Below, piece after piece: positions 1 to 5,815 of a stretch of DNA of 6,485 nt. The notes beneath the pieces were generated by a model. That model saw only the letters and a list, made by a program, of their open reading frames with translations. It had not been told where the DNA came from and did no database searches. The position numbers were made by a program, and so were the translations under genes. The stretch spans positions 1 to 6,485 of the forward strand of contig JASIBJ010000811.1 in assembly GCA_030045215.1 (NCBI GenBank). Reading direction: 5' to 3'. Each line of letters starts with the position of its first letter. Position 1 is the stretch's first letter. This DNA is from Streptosporangiaceae bacterium (GTDB lineage: Bacteria > Actinomycetota > Actinomycetes > Streptosporangiales > Streptosporangiaceae).

Positions 1-454
1 TGACCCTGCGGTCAAGAACTATCACTGGCTCGACCTGGATATGGCGCTGCTGGATGCCTACGATCACGGTGCCCAGCTGGTGGTCCTGCGCGACCTGACC
101 GGCGCGATCACCGAGGGACCGGGCTTCAACGTGTTCGCTTACGTCGATGGCCGCTGGCTGACTCCCGCCGCCGGCACGCTCGCGGGCATCACCCGCCGTT
201 CGGTGATCGAGCTCGCGTCTGAGGCCGGCCAGCCGGTCCAGCAGGGGCTGCTGACCGCCGACGACCTGCGACGGGCGGCCGAAGTGCTGGTCACCTCGAC
301 GGCCGGAGGGATCATGCCGGTGACCGTCGTCGACGGCAGGCCAGTGGGGACGGGTTCCCCCGGACCCCTGACCGCGCAGCTGCGCGACCGCTACTGGGCA
401 CGCCACGAGGATCCGCAATACTCCACGCCAGTCCGTTACAACCAACAGGGCTGA
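1..454 (+). CDS. Class IV PLP-dependent aminotransferase, C-terminal part (5' truncated)
   Basis: This is the last 150 residues of a fold-type IV PLP enzyme; the frame is open from base 2, so the start lies outside the window. These enzymes move an amino group between an amine or amino acid and a 2-oxo acid in the cytoplasm. The visible part contains VKNYHWLDL, then ITEGPGFNVF with the conserved glutamate-glycine segment near the cofactor, then GITRRSVIELA, and then TSTAGGIMPV, the glycine-rich loop that contacts the PLP phosphate. The tail (YWARHEDPQYSTPVRY) resembles that of (R)-selective amine transaminases as I remember them, which favours that subgroup over a classical IlvE or a 4-amino-4-deoxychorismate lyase. 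The catalytic lysine lies upstream and cannot be checked. Full-length relatives have roughly 300-330 residues, so about half is visible. The family is secure; the substrate is not. Confidence 0.9.
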   Translation, partial: DPAVKNYHWLDLDMALLDAYDHGAQLVVLRDLTGAITEGPGFNVFAYVDGRWLTPAAGTLAGITRRSVIELASEAGQPVQQGLLTADDLRRAAEVLVTSTAGGIMPVTVVDGRPVGTGSPGPLTAQLRDRYWARHEDPQYSTPVRYNQQG

Positions 455-458
455 ACGA

Positions 459-477
459 GCGGGCAGAGTCGGCCCGC
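459..477 (+). terminator. Weak hairpin just after the aminotransferase stop
   Basis: GCGGGC (459-464) and GCCCGC (472-477) are perfect inverted repeats around a 7-base loop, starting 4 bases after the TGA. There is no T-run. Short GC-rich hairpins without a U-tail are common after actinobacterial genes, so this may end or stabilise the transcript. A 6-bp stem is weak evidence in such GC-rich DNA. Confidence 0.3.
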
Positions 478-714
478 CCAGCGGGGCAAGAAACGCCGGC
501 AGCCCGTCGCTCGGATGTCCGGCGTCGTCCGCACCGTGGCCGGCCCGACGTTACCAGGCCCGACTCTGGTTGTCCGGGTATACGCCCGGCAGGGCAGGCC
601 GGGAATCTGCGCACCGCGACGTGAGGTGTCCGGACAGGTCACCACCATGCCGATCGGCGGGTAGCCGCAACCGCGGAGCGCGCGCCGTCGTCTTACCTGC
701 AGGCACCCGACAGC

Positions 715-719
715 AGGGG
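715..719 (+). promoter_or_regulatory. Ribosome binding site of the lipoprotein gene
   Basis: AGGGG lies 7 bases before the ATG at 727 and 10 before the in-frame ATG at 730. The spacing favours 727, although either start gives the same signal peptide. Confidence 0.6.
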
Positions 720-726
720 CGGCGCC

Positions 727-1647
727 ATGATGGCCTCAAGAGGTAGTACGCGCGGGCGCAAAGTACTCGCGACGATCGCGGTGGCCTTGGCAATCACTGG
801 ATGCCTGGCCGCGTGCGGAACTGCTCCGGCACGCTTTGCAGCTGCGGCCAGCGCCAATGCCCGGATCACGGTGGCGCCTGCGGGCAGCATTGCCAAGGCG
901 AAGGCCGTGGCTGTGCGCTTGCTGGCCGAGCTGGTCCTGCCCGCCGGAGCGGCGCGCCTGCGGCAGCAGGCAGTGCCGGCTTCGCTGCAAACTGCGGGCT
1001 TCACTGGCGCCGGTGAAGATATCGATCTCTGTCGGTATTACCGGCTGCCGATGACGATGGCCGCGGCGGATTCGTTCCTGCAAGCGCATCCGCCGGCCGG
1101 GGTGACCCTCGATACAACTGGCACTGTCGGATCGGGCGACGATTACCTGGCCGGCGCGCCGCCCAGCTTGCCGCCGGGTATCGGTGCAGTCATGCTGCAG
1201 TACACGATGGCGGCGGTTGGCGGCGGCTCCTTGCTGCGTGCTGATGTGCAGGTGATGTTCTATCCGCCCCGCTCGGCAGCCGAGTACCTGAACCCGGCGC
1301 GCTTCCGCTCGGTCATTGTGAGCGCCACCCCCTGGGGCGGCACCGTGCCGGCCAGCCGGCGGACGATCACCTCCCGGCGAGAAATCGCCACGCTTGCCTG
1401 GCTGGTGAACCGGCTGCCAGTCAAGCCGCCAGGCTCCGGACCGATAGCCTGCCCGCTGATTGGCGCAAACACGGTCTTGTACCAGCTTGAGTTCACTCCG
1501 GTACCCGGAACCGGCCCGGCTGTCGTGGTCAAATCTGATGGCTGCCTATCCGATCTTGTCTCGGCGGGCGGAGTAGGGCAGCCGCCGCTGGAGGACGGCA
1601 ACAATCTGGGCACTGCGGCAGCGCGACTGCTGAAGGCTGGCTCGTAG
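727..1647 (+). CDS. Predicted lipoprotein of unknown function
   Basis: The 306-residue protein begins with a typical lipoprotein signal: positive residues (R5, R9, R11, K12), a hydrophobic stretch 13-25, and a lipobox LAAC with Cys30 as the probable lipidated residue. It should be anchored on the outer face of the cytoplasmic membrane. Cys26 precedes it in a poorer lipobox context. An Ala-rich linker follows to about residue 47. The rest looks globular: a helical segment (VRLLAELVLPAGA, 63-75), LCRYYRLP (101-108), FLQAHPPAG (117-125), a strand-like ADVQVMFYPP (172-181), and LAWLVNRLPV (223-232) followed by CPL. I recall actinobacterial uncharacterised proteins with this order of an LPxGA segment, an AHPPAG-like motif and an LVNRLP-CP segment, but no named domain or function. 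Cys102, Cys242 and Cys273 remain in the exported part. The gene stands alone: 272 bases separate it from the aminotransferase and the next gene is convergent. Confidence 0.85.
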   Translation: MMASRGSTRGRKVLATIAVALAITGCLAACGTAPARFAAAASANARITVAPAGSIAKAKAVAVRLLAELVLPAGAARLRQQAVPASLQTAGFTGAGEDIDLCRYYRLPMTMAAADSFLQAHPPAGVTLDTTGTVGSGDDYLAGAPPSLPPGIGAVMLQYTMAAVGGGSLLRADVQVMFYPPRSAAEYLNPARFRSVIVSATPWGGTVPASRRTITSRREIATLAWLVNRLPVKPPGSGPIACPLIGANTVLYQLEFTPVPGTGPAVVVKSDGCLSDLVSAGGVGQPPLEDGNNLGTAAARLLKAGS

Positions 1648-1667
1648 CCGCCGCACGCTGGCGGCTA
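1645..1667 (+). terminator. Hairpin overlapping the stop codon of the lipoprotein gene
   Basis: TAGCCGCC (1645-1652) and GGCGGCTA (1660-1667) are perfect 8-bp inverted repeats with a 7-base loop. The left arm includes the TAG stop itself. There is no T-tail, as is common in actinobacteria. The position fits a terminator well. Confidence 0.6.
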
Positions 1668-1716
1668 ACTGGCCTCCGATCGGCGAGCAAAGTCGAGTTA
1701 GCACCTCTCCAGTACG

Positions 1717-1736
1717 GGCCCGATCCTCTCCGGGCC
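1717..1736. terminator. Second hairpin in the convergent gap
   Basis: GGCCCG (1717-1722) and CGGGCC (1731-1736) pair perfectly across an 8-base loop. It lies between the lipoprotein terminator and the hairpin of the opposite gene, and may be a back-up terminator for either strand. The stem is short, so confidence is low. Confidence 0.3.
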
Positions 1737-1790
1737 GAGCAACTCCGGCGAACAGGTCCTAGCGCCGCGATAAGGCCGCGCTCCCCACAC

Positions 1791-1833
1791 AAGCGAAGCC
1801 CCGGTCACGCAGGTGTGGCCGGGGACTCCGCTT
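1791..1833 (-). terminator. Strong hairpin downstream of the secreted-protein gene
   Basis: The inner stem pairs 1799-1807 with 1816-1824 (9 bp including one G-T pair) around an 8-base loop. After an internal loop, AAGCG (1791-1795) pairs with CGCTT (1829-1833). It begins 35 bases past the minus-strand stop codon and also lies downstream of the plus-strand lipoprotein gene, so it could work in both directions. It is the best-supported terminator in the window. Confidence 0.65.
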
Positions 1834-1868
1834 GGCCGATGCTTCCGGAACATCTTGCCGGACGCTGA

Positions 1869-2321
1869 TCAGCAGTCGTCAGTGCTCTCCCCGATTTTGA
1901 GGGCCGCGGGGTACTGCCACGCCGGCCCGATATATGTTTTATCGTAATGAGGATCGATGCAGTATGACGAGCCGTCGGTGTACTGCAGGTATATGCGATA
2001 CTCGCAATTGTTATCCACCCCAACTACCGGCTCGAGGGATGCGTTGAGCGAATACACCGCGCCCGCGTCGCACGCTTCATAGGCTACCGCGTCGGCAAGA
2101 CTCACAATGACATTGTTCACATCAGGCGTCAGCAGCCGCAGTGCACTGGCATCGCGTACCGGACTCGCGACCGGAGCTCGCATTGTAGCTGTGGCGACAC
2201 CGCTGGCGTGACTGTTCTCTGGGCGACTCTGCTGGCTGGCAGAGGCCGGTGCGACCGACAGCAGAGCGGTTGCGACGCCTGCGGCAAGTACGGCGGCGAC
2301 TGACATGCAACGGAGTGACAT
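1869..2321 (-). CDS. Small predicted secreted protein with four cysteines, function unknown
   Basis: The 150-residue protein starts with a Sec-type signal: Arg4, a hydrophobic core at about 8-23 and an A-S-A cleavage motif at 26-28, giving a mature protein of about 122 residues from Ser29. Residues 29-55 look disordered (Ser, Ala, Arg and Pro rich). The compact part contains Cys84, Cys106, Cys121 and the C-terminal residue Cys150. The even number suits two disulphide bonds outside the cell. Aromatic and strand-like segments (CEYRIYLQYTDGSSYCIDPH, 106-125) suggest a small beta-rich fold. I recognise no enzyme motif and no named family. The start is well fixed by a strong ribosome site 4 bases upstream. 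The gene is divergent from the XRE/NB-ARC/TPR regulator and convergent with the lipoprotein gene, so it is probably transcribed alone. Disulphide pairing and function are inferred or unknown. Confidence 0.8.
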   Translation of the reverse strand: MSLRCMSVAAVLAAGVATALLSVAPASASQQSRPENSHASGVATATMRAPVASPVRDASALRLLTPDVNNVIVSLADAVAYEACDAGAVYSLNASLEPVVGVDNNCEYRIYLQYTDGSSYCIDPHYDKTYIGPAWQYPAALKIGESTDDC

Positions 2322-2325
2322 GTTG

Positions 2326-2332
2326 CCTCCTC
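2326..2332 (-). promoter_or_regulatory. Strong ribosome binding site of the secreted-protein gene
   Basis: Read on the minus strand this is GAGGAGG, 4 bases before the ATG at 2321. It is the best Shine-Dalgarno match in the window and decides the start against ATGs at 2334 and 2306. Confidence 0.75.
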
Positions 2333-2490
2333 ACATTTGTCGTTCTGGACTTCCGACACGTCCACCTCTGACGTCTCGCCAGGCTGGTCAGTGGAAGGAC
2401 GTGATACCTTTCCGGCGATCTAGCGCCTGAGCAGAGCTGCGCGGCGTGTCCGCGGCGAGTGTTCGTTTCTCGCTCTTGCTGCCCGCCAAA

Positions 2491-2533
2491 TGGAAACAGT
2501 GTCAGCGCGCTATTGCGCCACGGTGTTATTCCA
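2491..2533. promoter_or_regulatory. Imperfect dyad, possible operator or hairpin
   Basis: Paired segments run inward in order: TGGAA 2491-2495 with TTCCA 2529-2533, ACA 2496-2498 with TGT 2524-2526, GTG 2499-2501 with CAC 2519-2521, and GCGC 2507-2510 with GCGC 2515-2518, around the loop TATT. Unpaired bases lie at 2502-2506, 2522-2523 and 2527-2528. It lies between two divergent genes, one of which encodes a helix-turn-helix protein, so an operator role is plausible but unproven. Confidence 0.3.
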
Positions 2534-2854
2534 CAGTTGTGAGTAGCATGAGGAGAAGCCTCTTACGCATGACAGACCTTTTTCTCGCGTACCTCCAGCG
2601 GTGTGTTAGGCCGCCAAATCCATAGTGATTGAGGCCCTGGCTAGAGGCCATGCGGACTACGGGCGAACTGCATGCGGGGTGCGCGCGGAAGAGCTCAGCG
2701 GTATGGTCGGCGTGGCCTGGTTTCCTCCCGTAGCGAAGTCCGGCGGGACGAGTGATGCGGATGACTCCATATCGGGGGACGGCGCACGCGATTTGCCCGT
2801 CACCTCGCAGCCGCTGGCGGCCTGCGTTTCAGGCTGTGCGCTGGTGACTGGGCG

Positions 2855-5521
2855 ATGAGCCTCAGCGCCGGCCCAGAGACGCTGGGCCAATGGCTGCGCC
2901 AGGCTCGGCTCGCCGTACCGATGACCTTGGAGGAGCTTGCTGACAGATCGGGCGTCAGTGTCCGCACCATCAGTGACCTGGAACGTGGCCGAACTCGCAA
3001 GCCGTACCCGCGCACGGTGCGGTTGCTCACCGCCACGTTGGGGCTGCCCGCATCCGCTGATGGTGATCGGGTACCGCCGGCCTGGCAAACAACCCTCGGC
3101 TCAGCTCGGACGGCGTCTGCTCAGCCGCCGGCTCCGATGCGGGAGATCGCGGGTCAGGAAGGCGGGCTCGGGGCGCGGGACCCGCACCGGCAGGCCCTGA
3201 CGGACGACTCCACCCTTGCCGCGCTCGCGTCGTGGCGGGACGGGGCCCGGACGTCGGCACGGGAGGTGCCGCGGCAGCTCCCCGCGGTCGTTGGCTGCTT
3301 CTCCGGCCGCGGCCCTGAGCTGGCCGCGCTGACCGGGATGCTCGGCGCTTCCGGGGCGGAGGGCACGCAGACGATGGTGATCTCGGCAATCGGCGGGACG
3401 GCGGGAGTCGGAAAGACCGCGCTGGCGGTGCGGTGGGCGCATCAGATCGCGGAGCGGTTCCCGGATGGGCAGTTGTATGCGAACCTGCGCGGCTATGACC
3501 CAGAGCAGCCGCTGGCGGCGGGGGACGTGCTGGCCGGGTTCCTGGCCGCGCTCGGCGTGCCCGGCTCGCAGATTCCGGCCGAGGCCGACGATCGGGCAGC
3601 CGCGTACCGGAGCGCGCTGGCGGGCCGGCGGGTGCTGATCGTGCTCGATAACGCGCGGGATGCCGGGCAGGTGCGACCGCTGCTGCCCGGCGGGCCTGGC
3701 TGCCTGGCGCTGGTGACCAGCCGGGACATGCTGGCGGGTCTAGTCGCCCGGGACGGCGCCCGCCGGGTACTGCTGGACGTGCTGCCGGTGCGTGACGCGC
3801 TGGCGCTGCTGCGGGCGCTGATCGGCCCGCGGGTGGACGCCGAGCCGCAGGCGGCGGCCGAGTTGGCTAGCTTGTGCTGCTGCCTGCCGCTGGCGCTGCG
3901 GCTGGCCGCCGAGCTCGCTGCTGCCCGCCCGGCCATGTCGCTGATCGCGCTGGCCGGTGAGCTGGACGGTCAGGGCCGGCTCGACGCGCTGGAGGCCGGC
4001 GCGGATCCGGGCACCGCGGTGCGGGCGGTGTTTTCGTGGTCTTGCCGGTACCTGTCGCCCGCCGCGGCCCGGGCGTTCCGGCTGGTGGCCTTGCACCCGG
4101 GCGCGGACTTCGATTCTCGCGCGGTCGCCGCACTGGCCGGGGCGAGCTACCCGGCGGCTTGCCGGGTGCTGGCCGAGCTCACCCGCGCCTGCCTGTTGGG
4201 GCATATCGGCCAGGACAGGTACGGGATGCACGACCTGCTGCGCGCCTACGGCCGGGAACTGGCGGCCGCCGACACCGGGCAGACCGTCCAGCGGGCCGCC
4301 TTGACCCGCTTGCTGGACCACTACCAGCACACCGCTGCAACCGCGATGGGCATCCTGTTCCCCGCCCATGCTCCCGCCTTGCCAGAGGTCCCGCCCCCGG
4401 CAAGCCCTGCCCCACCGGTAGCCGACACGGCGGCCGCGCGGGCGTGGCTGGATGCCGAACGGCCCAATCTTGTCGCTGCCGTCATCCATGCCGCCGATCA
4501 CGGCTGGCCCGCTCAGGCGATCCGCCTGGCGTCCACGCTGTACTACCATCTCGACCTTGGCGGCCACTATCGCGAGGCGCTGACCATCCACGCCTGCGCG
4601 CACCGCGCCGCCCGCAGCCTTGGCGACCGCGGCGCCGAAGCCGAAGCACTCCGCAACGCCGGTGTCGTCGAGGTACGGCAGGGCCGCCACCTGCAGGCCA
4701 CTCAACATTTCGATCAGGCGCTGACCTTATTCCGCCAGGCCGGCGACCGGACCGGTCAAGCTCGGACGCTCGGCAGCCTGGGCAATCTCGCCTGGGACAG
4801 CGGCCGGTATGAGCAGGCCTCCGAGGCCCACCGCGAGGTCCTGGAGTTGTTCCGCCAGACGGACAACCGGGCCGGTCAGGCGGCCGCGCTTGTCAACCTC
4901 GGGCTGACCGACTTGCGGCTGGGCAACTACACGCCTGCCGCCGAGCACTTCCAGCAGGCCCTATCGCTGTCCCAGGAGTCTGGGAACCGGAACTGTGAAG
5001 GCTATGCGCTCAGAGGCCTCGGTGAAGCCGAGCTGGCGCGAGGCCGCTACCCGCAGGCCACCGATCACCTGAACCAAGCGCTAGCCCTGTTCCGCGATAC
5101 CGCTGACCGCAAGGGTGAGGCGGACACCCTGCACGACTTCGGCGATCTCAACCGGCGGCAGGGCCGCTACCCGCGCGCCGCCGAGCACCACAACATGGCC
5201 CTGGCCATCTGCCGCGAGATGGAATACAGCCACGGTCAAGCAGAAGCGCTCAATGGCCTGGGAGCAGCCCTGCTCGCCATGGGCCAGTCCCAAGACGCCC
5301 TGCATCGGCACGACGATGCGCGCATCCTGGCCGACCAGAGCGGTGACGCCTACCATCAGGCCCGCGCTCATCAAGGCCTCGGCAACGCTTACGCGGCCAT
5401 CGGCGAGCACATCCGCGCCCGTGAACGGTGGCAGCACGCTCTCGCCATCTATTCCCGCCTTGGCACTCCCGAAGCCGACCAGATCCGGACACAACTCAGC
5501 ATGCACCGCCGGCCGTCGTAG
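2855..5521 (+). CDS. XRE-family HTH / NB-ARC ATPase / TPR regulator (AfsR-like STAND protein)
   Basis: This 888-residue cytoplasmic protein is a probable transcriptional regulator of the STAND class, in which nucleotide-driven switching couples a sensor to an output. Residues 9-65 form an XRE/Cro-type helix-turn-helix (LEELADRSGVSVRTISDLER). A Pro/Ala/Arg-rich linker runs to about 145. The NB-ARC module has Walker A GTAGVGKT (181-188, Lys187), Walker B VLIVLD (260-265), a sensor-like VTSR (287-290), an LPLAL motif (344-348) and the MHD motif (458-460) that closes on bound ADP. The winged-helix part lies between the last two. A linker rich in Pro and Ala (501-525) leads to TPR-like repeats from about 555 to 880. 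Unlike AfsR and other SARP regulators, the DNA-binding part is XRE-type rather than OmpR-like plus BTAD. The start is chosen because the HTH begins at once and GGTGA (2843-2847) lies 7 bases upstream. Codon 625 is TTA. Target genes and ligand are unknown; the divergent secreted-protein gene is the obvious candidate target. Confidence 0.93.
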   Translation: MSLSAGPETLGQWLRQARLAVPMTLEELADRSGVSVRTISDLERGRTRKPYPRTVRLLTATLGLPASADGDRVPPAWQTTLGSARTASAQPPAPMREIAGQEGGLGARDPHRQALTDDSTLAALASWRDGARTSAREVPRQLPAVVGCFSGRGPELAALTGMLGASGAEGTQTMVISAIGGTAGVGKTALAVRWAHQIAERFPDGQLYANLRGYDPEQPLAAGDVLAGFLAALGVPGSQIPAEADDRAAAYRSALAGRRVLIVLDNARDAGQVRPLLPGGPGCLALVTSRDMLAGLVARDGARRVLLDVLPVRDALALLRALIGPRVDAEPQAAAELASLCCCLPLALRLAAELAAARPAMSLIALAGELDGQGRLDALEAGADPGTAVRAVFSWSCRYLSPAAARAFRLVALHPGADFDSRAVAALAGASYPAACRVLAELTRACLLGHIGQDRYGMHDLLRAYGRELAAADTGQTVQRAALTRLLDHYQHTAATAMGILFPAHAPALPEVPPPASPAPPVADTAAARAWLDAERPNLVAAVIHAADHGWPAQAIRLASTLYYHLDLGGHYREALTIHACAHRAARSLGDRGAEAEALRNAGVVEVRQGRHLQATQHFDQALTLFRQAGDRTGQARTLGSLGNLAWDSGRYEQASEAHREVLELFRQTDNRAGQAAALVNLGLTDLRLGNYTPAAEHFQQALSLSQESGNRNCEGYALRGLGEAELARGRYPQATDHLNQALALFRDTADRKGEADTLHDFGDLNRRQGRYPRAAEHHNMALAICREMEYSHGQAEALNGLGAALLAMGQSQDALHRHDDARILADQSGDAYHQARAHQGLGNAYAAIGEHIRARERWQHALAIYSRLGTPEADQIRTQLSMHRRPS
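4562..5464 (+). repeat. Eight TPR-like units with an exact 40-residue (120-base) period
   Basis: Within the regulator, a turn glycine followed by a polar or charged residue recurs at 570, 610, 650, 690, 730, 770, 810 and 850, with no insertion or deletion between units. A second marker, mostly D/N-R followed by a Gly two or three residues on, recurs in phase at 591, 631, 671, 711 and 751 and is degenerate at 791 and 831. Units carry the small-residue and aromatic pattern of TPR helices (for example QALTLFRQAG and LGNLAWDSGRY). Such superhelices usually bind proteins or peptides. The repeats are conserved mainly as protein, with short shared DNA words such as GGGCCGC. Confidence 0.8.
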
Positions 5522-5815
5522 AACTTGGTGTCTAGATACCGCCGAGGTGCTCAGGTCCGGCACCCGATCCGGATGAGTCTCTCCCGCCGCCCGGACTCGA
5601 GTACCGGAGTGCGCGAGCAGCGGCAAGACCGGGCGTTCGAAGCCCGCGTCAGCCGTGCATAACCATGCTCGAGTTGCGCGGTGTCGCGGAGTCGGCGCCG
5701 GTGATCAGATAGCTAATGTGCGGCCAGACAAGCTCTGGCTGGTTTCCGCCGTAAGCAGCCGTGCTGCAGAGCGAGGATGATGTAGCTAACTACGGCTGAG
5801 TGCCGAGGTGTGAGC
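5522..5815. other. Intergenic region after the regulator, with several short inverted repeats
   Basis: No convincing gene lies in these 294 bases. Overlapping candidate hairpins follow the regulator stop: GGTGC 5546-5550 with GCACC 5560-5564, or TCCGG 5556-5560 with CCGGA 5569-5573; either could serve as a weak terminator. An almost perfect palindrome (CCGG, ACTCGAGT, one extra A, CCGG) lies at 5591-5607. The word TAGCTAA occurs at 5710-5716 and 5783-5789; the second copy lies within GTAG-CTAA-CTAC (5782-5793), directly before another short inverted repeat (5793-5805). A promoter for the next gene is expected here, but I could not match a consensus. Confidence 0.45.
5805..5808 (+). promoter_or_regulatory. 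Ribosome binding site deciding the start of the 171-residue protein gene
   Basis: GAGG ends 7 bases before the ATG at 5816. The in-frame GTG at 5810 is only 1 base away from it, too close for initiation, so the ATG is preferred. Confidence 0.55.

Larger units (their letters stand above)
2322..2854. other. 533-base intergenic region between divergent genes
   Basis: This stretch separates the starts of the secreted-protein gene (-) and the regulator gene (+), so it should hold both promoters. It is less GC-rich than the genes, especially 2480-2630. I found no convincing -35/-10 pair on either strand. A possible plus-strand pair, TTGTGA (2537-2542) and TCTTAC (2561-2566), has only a partial -10. 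It also contains an imperfect dyad (2491-2533) and the 9-base word CCGCCAAAT twice (2483-2491 and 2611-2619). An open frame from GTG 2625 to 2858 overlaps the regulator start, but no ribosome site precedes it, its third-position GC is lower than that of the real genes, and its product resembles nothing I know. Confidence 0.6.

Noticed and set aside
570..589. CCGGG-TATACG-CCCGG element (574-589) upstream of the lipoprotein gene, considered as a promoter or operator
   Set aside because: No -35 hexamer at a usable distance from TATACG, and a 5-bp GC stem is expected by chance in this DNA.
551..793. Minus-strand 80-codon frame in the gap before the lipoprotein gene
   Set aside because: No ribosome site, Arg/Pro-rich shadow-like composition, and overlap with the signal-peptide coding region of the lipoprotein gene.
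3740..4708. Long open frame of 322 codons on the minus strand inside the regulator gene
   Set aside because: It lies opposite strongly supported NB-ARC and linker sequence, is rich in Arg, Gly and Gln, and shows no domain; a shadow of GC-biased codon use.
4036..4812. Open frame of 258 codons on the plus strand in another frame of the regulator gene
   Set aside because: It overlaps the MHD and TPR coding sequence and its Arg/Pro/Gly-rich product lacks any recognisable pattern.
5630..5646. Hairpin with loop GTTCGAA that looks like a tRNA T-arm, followed 15 bases later by ACCA
   Set aside because: No matching 5' acceptor strand, D-arm or anticodon arm could be laid out upstream, and the loop register is wrong for a true T-arm.
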